Shown here piece by piece: positions 6,362-12,324 of a DNA stretch of 12,324 nt. Every line of letters begins with the position of its first letter. Position 1 is the stretch's first letter. The notes under the pieces are model-generated. The model did not search any database, was not told the DNA's origin, and saw only the letters and a program-made list of their open reading frames with translations. The position numbers and the translations under genes are program-made. Source of the stretch: Anderseniella sp051010195 (GTDB lineage: Bacteria; Pseudomonadota; Alphaproteobacteria; Rhizobiales; Aestuariivirgaceae); the NCBI GenBank assembly GCA_051010195.1, contig JBPCVV010000157.1, forward strand, positions 1-12,324, given 5' to 3'.

Positions 6362-8335
6362 ATGACCAAACAGCAACTCGACTGGTATTCTGCAGGTCCC
6401 GCCAAGGATCTTCCTGAAGGCCGCGTCAAAACCGTGACGGCACGAACTACATCCATCTGCCTTGTGCATTTCGATGGTCAGTGGACGGCAATGGACAATC
6501 ATTGCCCGCACCAGAAAGGCCCGCTTGGCGAGGGTGCCATCGAAAAGGGCGAAGGCGGCAAGTGCTGGATACGATGCCCGTGGCACGGCTGGGACTTTGA
6601 TCCCCTGACGGGGAAACCTCCCGGCGGGCACGAGGATAGCGGCCAGCAGATGTATCCGGTTGAACTGCGTGACGGAGAAGTGTTCGTCGGCCTTGAAGCA
6701 GAGCCACCGCGTGAGACCACGGTTACCGATGTCATGGTTGAAACAATGACCAATTGGGGCGTGCAGTCGGTATTCGGCATGGTAGGCCATTCCAATCTCG
6801 GCCTGGCGGACGCCATCCGGCTGGCGGTTGAAGACCAGCGATTGAAGTATTACGGCATCCGCCATGAAGGCGCAGGTGCATTTGCGGCATCCGCCTACGG
6901 CAAGCTGACCGGCACGCCGGCCGCCTGCCTGACCATCGCCGGGCCCGGCGCCACCAATCTTCTCACCGGCATGTGGGATGCAAAGGTTGACCGTGCACCT
7001 GTGCTCGCCCTGACCGGGCAGGTGCAGACCCAGGTTCTGGGCGCCGGTGCGTTTCAGGATATCGACCTGAGGTCTGCTTTCCAGGCGGTATCGGCCTTCT
7101 CGCAACCGGTGTTGAGCAGTTCAAGCCATGCTGAACTGATGTCGCTGGCCTGCAAGACCGCGATTGTCGAGCAGGATGTGGCGCATCTGATCTTCCCCGA
7201 TGATGTGCAGACACTGCCGTCCGAGAAACCTGCATCCGGACCTGCCGGGCGCGTATCGCGGCAGGGCATCCAGCCACAACAGGCTGATATCGCGCAGGCG
7301 GCAGAGATGATCGCAAACGCGAAACGACCGATCCTCGTGGTCGGCCATGGCGCTTTTTCAGCCCGCGACCAGGTCATCGCCATGGCTGAGGAAACTGGCC
7401 TGCCGGTCATGACCACGTTTAAGGCAAAGGGTTTTATCGCAGACGATCATCCCAATGCCGGCGGTGTCATGGGCAGATCGGGCACGCCGATCGCCAGCTG
7501 GTTTCTGAATGAAGCTGATCTGGTGCTGACACTGGGGACGAGTTTTTCGAACCACACCGGCATCACTCCGAGCAAGACAATCATTCAGGTCGACCACGAC
7601 CGGATGCAACTCGGCAAGTTTCATTCCGTCAGCCTGCCGGTGTGGGGAGACATTGGCGCTTTCTGCTCTGCCATGCAGGGCAGGGTCAATTCAGCTGCAA
7701 CGGACCAGTTGCCTGAGCTGGCGGACCGGTGGCGCATGTGGCGCGAGGAAAAACATCGCCGGCTGGCCGAAGAACATGGCGAAGGTGTGCATTCGTTTGC
7801 GATTTTCGATGTGCTTGGCCGGATTGCCCCGGAGGATGCCATATTTGCGGTGGATGTGGGCAACAACACCTATTCCTTTGGCCGATACCTTGAGACCAAG
7901 GGCAGCCAGCGAGTGTTGATGTCCGGCTATCTGGGATCCATCGGGTTCGGCTTTCCCGCCGCAATGGGGGCCTGGGCTGCCACACAGGATGTCACAGCGC
8001 TTAAAGGGAGAAAAGTGATCTCCGTCTCTGGCGACGGTGGCTTTGGCCAATACCCGATGGAGTTCACAACAGCGGTAAAGTACGGGATGGATATCACCCA
8101 CATCCTGCTACACAACGGACAACTGGGCAAAATCACCAAGGAGCAACGGGCAGGCGAATGGCCCGTCTGGCAAACAGGCCTGCACAATCCGTCGTTTGCC
8201 GCCTTTGCAAAGCTCTGTGGCGGCCATGGATCGAAAGTGACTGACGCAAAGGATCTGGAGGCGGCCATCCGCAAGGCGCTGGATTATCAGGGACCGGCAC
8301 TGGTTGAGATCATGGCTGATCCTGAACTGGTCTGA
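6362..8335 (+). CDS. Rieske [2Fe-2S] domain fused to thiamine-diphosphate-dependent enzyme
   Basis: A 657-residue fusion. Residues 1-112 form a ferredoxin-type Rieske domain with C48-P-H50 and C72-P-W-H75, followed by GWDFDP. From about residue 118 a complete ThDP enzyme of the acetolactate synthase/pyruvate oxidase fold follows. The PYR domain carries E169 (RHEGA) and GPGATN (194-199), the central domain spans about 305-435, and the PP domain carries GDGG (557-560) with the motif ending at HNGQ (N585). Relatives are normally 540-600 residues, so the Rieske domain is an added module. There is no stop or frameshift at the junction (near residue 115). The ThDP part should decarboxylate a 2-oxo acid or transfer its acyl-anion; the Rieske centre may carry electrons to or from that intermediate, making an oxidative reaction plausible (inference). 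It follows the Rieske-GltB-like gene by 12 bp with a strong GGGGAG site. Substrate unknown. Confidence 0.9.
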   Translation: MTKQQLDWYSAGPAKDLPEGRVKTVTARTTSICLVHFDGQWTAMDNHCPHQKGPLGEGAIEKGEGGKCWIRCPWHGWDFDPLTGKPPGGHEDSGQQMYPVELRDGEVFVGLEAEPPRETTVTDVMVETMTNWGVQSVFGMVGHSNLGLADAIRLAVEDQRLKYYGIRHEGAGAFAASAYGKLTGTPAACLTIAGPGATNLLTGMWDAKVDRAPVLALTGQVQTQVLGAGAFQDIDLRSAFQAVSAFSQPVLSSSSHAELMSLACKTAIVEQDVAHLIFPDDVQTLPSEKPASGPAGRVSRQGIQPQQADIAQAAEMIANAKRPILVVGHGAFSARDQVIAMAEETGLPVMTTFKAKGFIADDHPNAGGVMGRSGTPIASWFLNEADLVLTLGTSFSNHTGITPSKTIIQVDHDRMQLGKFHSVSLPVWGDIGAFCSAMQGRVNSAATDQLPELADRWRMWREEKHRRLAEEHGEGVHSFAIFDVLGRIAPEDAIFAVDVGNNTYSFGRYLETKGSQRVLMSGYLGSIGFGFPAAMGAWAATQDVTALKGRKVISVSGDGGFGQYPMEFTTAVKYGMDITHILLHNGQLGKITKEQRAGEWPVWQTGLHNPSFAAFAKLCGGHGSKVTDAKDLEAAIRKALDYQGPALVEIMADPELV

Positions 8336-8361
8336 CCTCCCCTATGCCTGATGGTTGCCGA

Positions 8362-8389
8362 TTGTTCTTCGGAGGCCGGCACATATATC
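8362..8389 (+). promoter_or_regulatory. Weak candidate sigma-70-like promoter before the membrane protein / ATP-grasp genes
   Basis: TTGTTC at 8362-8367 and TATATC at 8384-8389 are separated by 16 bp, in the 87-bp gap after the Rieske-ThDP stop. Matches to consensus are only moderate (3/6 and 4/6), so this is a suggestion that the genes to the right may form their own unit. No clear terminator lies before it, and read-through from the central operon is equally possible. Confidence 0.22.
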
Positions 8390-8422
8390 TAGAGAAGGAG
8401 CCGATTGCGGAAAGGGTTTCAG

Positions 8423-8734
8423 ATGCCGACCGTGCCGAGTGGAGTGCTGTACTTTATGGTATGGAAGTATGCTCTGTACGGCAGCCTGTTGCTGATCGGC
8501 GCCCGCGTCTTCAAACATCTCGGCGTGTTCGATGTCTATCCGCTGAGCGGCATCGCTGTTCTGAGCGGACTTGTGCTGTTGCCGGTGCTGTGGTTCGAGC
8601 ACGGAGACGATCGGTTGTCCGAACTGTGGCAGGTAGATGAGGAACGGACCAATTGCGACCGGCTGGCCAAGGCGTTCCTGTATGTGTGTTGTTGTGTCGT
8701 GTGGCCCAGATTCGTGAAGAGCGACAACCGGTAG
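8423..8734 (+). CDS. Small hypothetical membrane protein
   Basis: A 103-residue protein of no family I recognise. Hydrophobic stretches lie early (about residues 7-30, GVLYFMVWKYALYGSLLLIG) and in the middle (about 43-58, GIAVLSGLVLLPVLWF). A third, cysteine-containing one lies near the C-terminus (FLYVCCCVVWP). Between the last two is an acidic, soluble segment. This suggests two or three inner-membrane passes. ATG 8423 has AAAGGG 6 nt upstream. A TTG at 8405 in the same frame adds six residues and has AGAAGGAG 4 nt upstream, so the start is open. Hydrophobic patterning and the ribosome sites argue that it is real; alternative frames here are arginine-rich and look like shadows. It lies 59 bp before the ATP-grasp gene and may be expressed with it. 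Confidence 0.55.
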   Translation: MPTVPSGVLYFMVWKYALYGSLLLIGARVFKHLGVFDVYPLSGIAVLSGLVLLPVLWFEHGDDRLSELWQVDEERTNCDRLAKAFLYVCCCVVWPRFVKSDNR

Positions 8735-8793
8735 CACTGGTCGCAAAGGCTCAATCTCCAATATTTCCTGATACACTGTGTCTGGTTGAGCGA

Positions 8794-9786
8794 ATGACCG
8801 AACTTCGAGTGGCCTGGTACAGGCAATGCGCAAAAGGGGGCATTTGGGTGAGTGGCTGGCTGGACCGTCTGATCGTGAAGTCAGCAAGCGCGGCGATGTT
8901 CGCAAGACATTGGCGGGCAACCATCGGCTTCCGGCGCCATATGGGCCGCTGGCCGCAATTGTGCCCGCCGGTACGGCACAATGACAAGTTTTTCTGGCGC
9001 AAGGTGTTCGACCACAATCCGCTGTTCCAGGTGTTTTGCGACAAGCTGGCGTGCAAGGAGTGGGTCCGGGAATGTTGTCCTGAAGTGCTGATACCTGCAA
9101 CACTGTGGCAGGGCACGTCAGCGCGCGATATTCCCGATGACCTGTTGCTGCGGCCGGCCTTTATCAAGGCGAACAACGGCTCAAGTTACAATATCAGGAT
9201 CGATGGAAATACTGTCGATCGCAAGGCTATTGAAAACAGCTTTTCCAGATGGTTGTCGCGCCCCTACGGTCAAGGTAATGCCGAATGGGGTTACAAGCAT
9301 GTACCCCGGACGGTTTTTGTCGAGGAGATTGTTTCAACACCGGGCGGAACCGCTCCTGTCATGACAAATGTGTACACGGCTGGCGGCAAACCTGTGGCGA
9401 TTTTTTGCATATCCGGCTGGAAGGATGGCGACCGTCGAGGCTCGTTCTTCAATCTGGATGGGTCAAGAGTGTCTCAGCAACCCGATGACCTCAGTCGATT
9501 GCCGGATGATTGGAGACCGCCTTCAAATCTGGACAAGGTGGTTGAATATTCCAGAATCCTTGTGCGGGATACTGATCAGATAAGAAGTGATTTTCTGTGT
9601 CAGGACGGAAAAATCTGGTTCAGCGAAATGACACCATATCCATTGAGCGGATTGGGTAGCTTCGATTCCCTGGGCGAAGAACTGCAGATTTACGGCAATT
9701 GGGACCTGAGGCAGTCATGGTTCCTGCGTACCAGGCATTCCGGCTGGAAGCGCATCTACGCCGATGCGTTGCGGCGCATGCTGTAG
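8794..9786 (+). CDS. TupA-like ATP-grasp family protein
   Basis: A 330-residue protein (from ATG 8794) resembling the TupA-like ATP-grasp family, named after a teichuronopeptide biosynthesis protein. The family entry motif is NDKFFWRKVFDHNPLFQVF, followed by DKLACKEWV. ATP-binding features include FIKANNGSSYN (123-133), FVEE (175-178), and the acidic metal-binding end R264-x-D266 and E278 in FSEMTPYPLSG. ATP-grasp enzymes activate a carboxylate as acyl phosphate and join it to an amine or similar nucleophile; substrates here are unknown. No glycosyltransferase or capsule gene is nearby, which is unusual for TupA-like genes. The start is uncertain: GTG 8848 has a much better site (AGGGGG, 7 nt upstream) and would give 312 residues, losing no recognisable domain. 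There are no signal peptide or membrane segments, so it is cytoplasmic. Confidence 0.82.
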   Translation: MTELRVAWYRQCAKGGIWVSGWLDRLIVKSASAAMFARHWRATIGFRRHMGRWPQLCPPVRHNDKFFWRKVFDHNPLFQVFCDKLACKEWVRECCPEVLIPATLWQGTSARDIPDDLLLRPAFIKANNGSSYNIRIDGNTVDRKAIENSFSRWLSRPYGQGNAEWGYKHVPRTVFVEEIVSTPGGTAPVMTNVYTAGGKPVAIFCISGWKDGDRRGSFFNLDGSRVSQQPDDLSRLPDDWRPPSNLDKVVEYSRILVRDTDQIRSDFLCQDGKIWFSEMTPYPLSGLGSFDSLGEELQIYGNWDLRQSWFLRTRHSGWKRIYADALRRML

Positions 9787-9801
9787 TCGTGGTGTGATGA
9801 G

Positions 9802-10434
9802 GTGTCTCTGCAATCAGGTGAGCCCGGTTCATTGTTCAAAACCGTTGATCTCGGTACCAGCCATGTCGGCCCGGTCAGCGTAAGCGTTGCTTGCGGTGAA
9901 TGCCTTGCCATTCAGGGGGCATCGGGATCGGGCAAATCGCTTTTGTTCCGTGCCATTGCCGACCTTGATCCCAACCAGGGGGAGGTTTACCTGAATGGTC
10001 AATCCCGAGCAGAAATACCCGCCTTTGAATGGCGCCGGAAAGTGTCGTTCGTGCCTGCAGAAACCGGATGGTGGGCAGACCGCGTGCGCGAACATTTCGA
10101 TGATGGCGATGGCCTGGAAGACCTGCTTGCATCCGTCGACCTGGCAGATGCGCTGGACTGGGAGGTCAACCGCCTGTCGACCGGGGAGCGGCACCGGCTC
10201 GGCATTGTGCGTGCGCTGCAGCGGCGGCCAAGCGTCCTTTTGCTCGATGAGCCAACGGCATCGCTTGATGCGGAAATGACAGCCGCCGTCGAGCGTCTGA
10301 TCAGGCAGCAACTGGCAAGAGATGTCTGCGTGTTGCTGGTCACTCATGATCCGGACCAGGCAAGCCGTCTTGCCGACCGGTCGATGAAAATGACGTCCGG
10401 CCGATTACAGTCTGACGGCGGTGCATCACCATGA
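9802..10434 (+). CDS. fetA: ABC transporter ATP-binding protein, FetA (YbbL)-like
   Basis: A 210-residue ABC ATPase with Walker A GASGSGKS (39-46), signature LSTGER (125-130, variant of LSGGQ), Walker B LLLDEP (146-151), D-loop SLD and H-loop histidine H182. The usual Q-loop glutamine is replaced within FVPAETGWW (83-91). Its small size and a partner of the UPF0014 permease family identify it as the FetA half of a FetAB-type exporter, which in Escherichia coli is linked to iron export and peroxide resistance. It powers transport from the cytoplasmic face. The start is GTG 9802, with GATGAG just upstream; it is only 15 bp after the ATP-grasp gene, so the pair may be co-transcribed with it. Its TGA overlaps the permease ATG. 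Metal specificity is inferred from family only. Confidence 0.85.
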   Translation: MSLQSGEPGSLFKTVDLGTSHVGPVSVSVACGECLAIQGASGSGKSLLFRAIADLDPNQGEVYLNGQSRAEIPAFEWRRKVSFVPAETGWWADRVREHFDDGDGLEDLLASVDLADALDWEVNRLSTGERHRLGIVRALQRRPSVLLLDEPTASLDAEMTAAVERLIRQQLARDVCVLLVTHDPDQASRLADRSMKMTSGRLQSDGGASP

Positions 10435-11237
10435 GCCCCTATATTTCCCTGTCATACCTGGATCTGGTTGGAGCTTCGGTCTTCCTGATATTGAATGCGG
10501 TTTGTTCATTTGCCCTGAAGCTGGGCCTGGAACGGCAGTTGCTGTTTTCCAGCCTGAGGATGATCGTGCAGTTGCTGATGGTGGGACTGGTGCTGAAAGC
10601 GGTGTTCGCTGCTTCCTCGGCCCTGCTCACCCTGCTTATTGCCGCTATCATGATTACCTTTGCCGGCCGTGAGATCCGGGCTCGCCAGGAAAGGCGGCTT
10701 ACTGGCGTGTGGGGGTATGGGCTGGGTGCCGGCTCGATGATGTTTGCCGGCATGATCGTGACGGTTTGCGTGCTGGTCATCCAGATCGAGCCGCAGCCCT
10801 GGTGGACACCACAGATAGCGCTGCCTCTGTTCGGCATGGTGCTGGGCAATACCATGACCGGCGTTAGCCTGGGCCTGGATACCCTGCACACTACGGTTTA
10901 TCGCGAACGGCCCGCCATAGAAGCGCAGTTGCTGCTGGGCCGAACCCGCTGGGACGCAATCCTGCCGTGCGCGCGGCGTTCGTTGCGCAGCGGTTTCACG
11001 CCGATCATCAACGCCATGGCCGCAACAGGCGTTGTGTCATTGCCGGGCATGATGACGGGTCAGATACTGTCGGGCGTCGACCCGCAGGAAGCGGTCAAGT
11101 ACCAGATCCTGATCATGTTCATGATCGCCGGTGCAACCGGACTCGGGGTTCTCGGCGCCGTGTTCGGCAGCGTCTGGCGGCTGACCGATCACCGCCATCG
11201 TGTCCGGTTGGATCGGCTCACTGGCGCGCCTGGATGA
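10431..11237 (+). CDS. fetB: ABC transporter permease, FetB (YbbM / UPF0014)-like
   Basis: A 268-residue membrane protein with about 6-7 hydrophobic segments. It carries the conserved core of the UPF0014/FetB family: SSLRMIVQLLMVG early, PLFGMVLGNTMTGVSLGLD in the middle, and SLPGMMTGQILSGVDPQEAVKYQ late. It would form the channel of a two-component exporter with the preceding ATPase; known relatives export iron, and some are annotated for other metals. The ATG sits inside ATGA, overlapping the ATPase stop, a classic coupled pair. The charged C-terminus (RLTDHRHRVRLDRL) is cytoplasmic by the positive-inside rule. It ends 34 bp before the convergent aminotransferase stop, with no clear terminator between. 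Confidence 0.9.
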   Translation: MSPYISLSYLDLVGASVFLILNAVCSFALKLGLERQLLFSSLRMIVQLLMVGLVLKAVFAASSALLTLLIAAIMITFAGREIRARQERRLTGVWGYGLGAGSMMFAGMIVTVCVLVIQIEPQPWWTPQIALPLFGMVLGNTMTGVSLGLDTLHTTVYRERPAIEAQLLLGRTRWDAILPCARRSLRSGFTPIINAMAATGVVSLPGMMTGQILSGVDPQEAVKYQILIMFMIAGATGLGVLGAVFGSVWRLTDHRHRVRLDRLTGAPG

Positions 11238-11271
11238 AGCGGCGAAGCGATGTGAGGATTTGAGCCCGGCT

Positions 11272-12324
11272 TCAACTTCGATTGCGCATGATGTGGGCAT
11301 CCAGCACGGCCAGTCCATCGTCGAGCCCGCTGCGGCCATAGCCGAGCCGGAAGCGGTCAGTTGGCGTCTCGCCCAGTTGAGAATTGTAGATGCTGCCGGG
11401 CAGCAACAGGACGCCGCTTTCTTCCACCAGCGACCGGATGAACTGTTCCACGCCGTCTGTTCCTTTGTATCGCGGGAATGCCATGCACGAACCGTCGGGC
11501 GCCTGCCAGTCAAACAGATCAGGATAACGGGCGAAGAAGGCTTCCCATTTGGGCAGGTTTTCATCGACGATGGCGCAATTTCTCGCCAGCAGCCTATCGC
11601 GGTTGTTCAAGGCGATTTTGGCCAGTCTCTCGCTGGGGCCGGAATTGCAGATGGAAAGATAATGCTTCATGCGCTCCATTCGGCTCAGGAGGCCCGCGTC
11701 CTGGCAGGCAATCCAGCCGATCCTCAGGCCCGGCAGCCCATAGGATTTGGACATGACGCCCAGTGATAGCCCGCGCTCGTAAATGTCTGCGATAAAGGGC
11801 AGATGTTCTGTTCCCGTTCGCCCGAGTCCGTTGAAGATTTCATCGTGCAGAATGTAGATGCCATGCTTGCGGCACAGGTCGACCAGCGCATGATAGCGAT
11901 CCAGCGGCAGGATGGCGCCGGTCGGGTTGTGCGGGAAATTGATCGTTACCAGCCTGGTGTTGGGCTGAATGGCAGCGGCAATCCGGTCAATGTCCAGCGA
12001 CCAGTTGTCATCCGGGTCCAGCGGCACTCCGGTCGCGCTGCAGATGGCCATCGGCAGGGTTTCGTGGGACTGGTAATTGGGGGTGACGACAACGGCGTGG
12101 CTGTCCTTGTCCAAGACCACCGAATTGGCGGCGAAGATGCCTTCGCTGGCACCGGCGAAACACAATACCTCCCGCGCTGAGCGGGTTTCGAACGTTGATG
12201 CGATTGTGTCGCGCAGGTCAGGCGCGCCAAAGGTTTCCGTGTAACCCAGCCACAGATTGTCAAACTCCTCTCGTTCCTCAGGCGTGGCCATAGCCAGCAG
12301 GTCACGCATCGAAATGGCCTCGGC
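11272..12324 (-). CDS. PLP-dependent aminotransferase, class I/II fold, 5' end cut by the window edge
   Basis: 350 residues are visible, and the frame stays open through the right edge. A methionine at 12309 is internal, since codons AEAIS precede it and fold-type I aminotransferases need about 20-40 more N-terminal residues. Visible landmarks are the GASEGIF turn that holds the PLP phosphate, NFPHNPTG with its conserved Asn, the PLP-contacting Asp in LHDEIFNG, and SKSYGLPGLRIGW. In the last, the lysine (codon 11748-11746) forms the Schiff base. The C-terminal arginine near FRLGYGR binds the substrate carboxylate. It should transfer an amino group between an amino acid and a 2-oxo acid in the cytoplasm, but substrate specificity is not readable. 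It is convergent with the FetB gene. It could supply or consume glutamate used by other genes here, but only proximity supports this. Confidence 0.9.
   Translation of the reverse strand, partial: AEAISMRDLLAMATPEEREEFDNLWLGYTETFGAPDLRDTIASTFETRSAREVLCFAGASEGIFAANSVVLDKDSHAVVVTPNYQSHETLPMAICSATGVPLDPDDNWSLDIDRIAAAIQPNTRLVTINFPHNPTGAILPLDRYHALVDLCRKHGIYILHDEIFNGLGRTGTEHLPFIADIYERGLSLGVMSKSYGLPGLRIGWIACQDAGLLSRMERMKHYLSICNSGPSERLAKIALNNRDRLLARNCAIVDENLPKWEAFFARYPDLFDWQAPDGSCMAFPRYKGTDGVEQFIRSLVEESGVLLLPGSIYNSQLGETPTDRFRLGYGRSGLDDGLAVLDAHIMRNRS

Noticed and set aside
6182..7105. A 307-codon antisense open frame across the junction of the two Rieske-fusion genes
   Set aside because: Composition is shadow-like and both sense genes are strongly supported by motifs.
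8344..8640. A 98-codon plus-strand frame overlapping the small membrane protein
   Set aside because: The product is very arginine-rich with no hydrophobic pattern. The overlapping frame gives a plausible membrane protein with ribosome sites.
8342..9103. A 253-codon antisense open frame opposite the small membrane protein and ATP-grasp start
   Set aside because: No domain, no good start site, and it conflicts with the ATP-grasp family motif on the plus strand.
11238..11271. An imperfect dyad in and just beyond the 34-bp gap between FetB and aminotransferase genes (around TTGAGCC/GGCTTCAA)
   Set aside because: The arms mismatch by an inserted base, the loop would be too small, and there is no T-run, so it is not called a terminator.

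Overview
The window looks like a chromosomal segment from a high-GC proteobacterium, most likely an alphaproteobacterium of the Hyphomicrobiales/Rhodobacterales kind. That is an inference from base composition, dense operons with ATGA overlaps, and the style of the sigma/anti-sigma pair and LysR regulator; no rRNA or other taxonomic marker is present. No tRNA, rRNA, CRISPR array, transposase or phage gene was seen.

Left block (1-2345): a LysR-type regulator, cut by the left edge, is divergent from a stand-alone thiamine-diphosphate (ThDP) enzyme of the acetolactate synthase/benzoylformate decarboxylase superfamily. The AT-rich 227 bp between them is the probable control region. Next block (2375-3402, minus strand): an ECF sigma factor and a small soluble zinc-type anti-sigma factor, coupled by an ATGA overlap.

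Central block (3451-8335, plus strand): a CPA1-type cation/proton antiporter is followed at short spacing by the two most unusual genes here. The first is a ferredoxin-type Rieske [2Fe-2S] domain fused to the FMN/[3Fe-4S] synthase domain of glutamate synthase, without glutaminase domain or GltD partner. The second, 12 bp downstream, is another Rieske domain fused to a complete ThDP-dependent enzyme. Two adjacent enzymes of different folds, each with its own N-terminal Rieske domain, suggest a linked redox pathway. This is the best candidate for an undescribed system; its substrates cannot be read from the sequence.

Right block (8423-12324): a small hypothetical membrane protein, a TupA-like ATP-grasp enzyme (amide/peptide ligase fold), then a FetA/FetB-like ABC pair (putative metal/iron exporter) with an ATGA overlap. 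A convergent PLP-dependent class I/II aminotransferase is cut by the right edge. The FMN synthase, ThDP, ATP-grasp and aminotransferase genes together could serve amino-acid or 2-oxo-acid chemistry, and FetAB could serve iron homeostasis next to Fe-S enzymes. Both are inferences from proximity.
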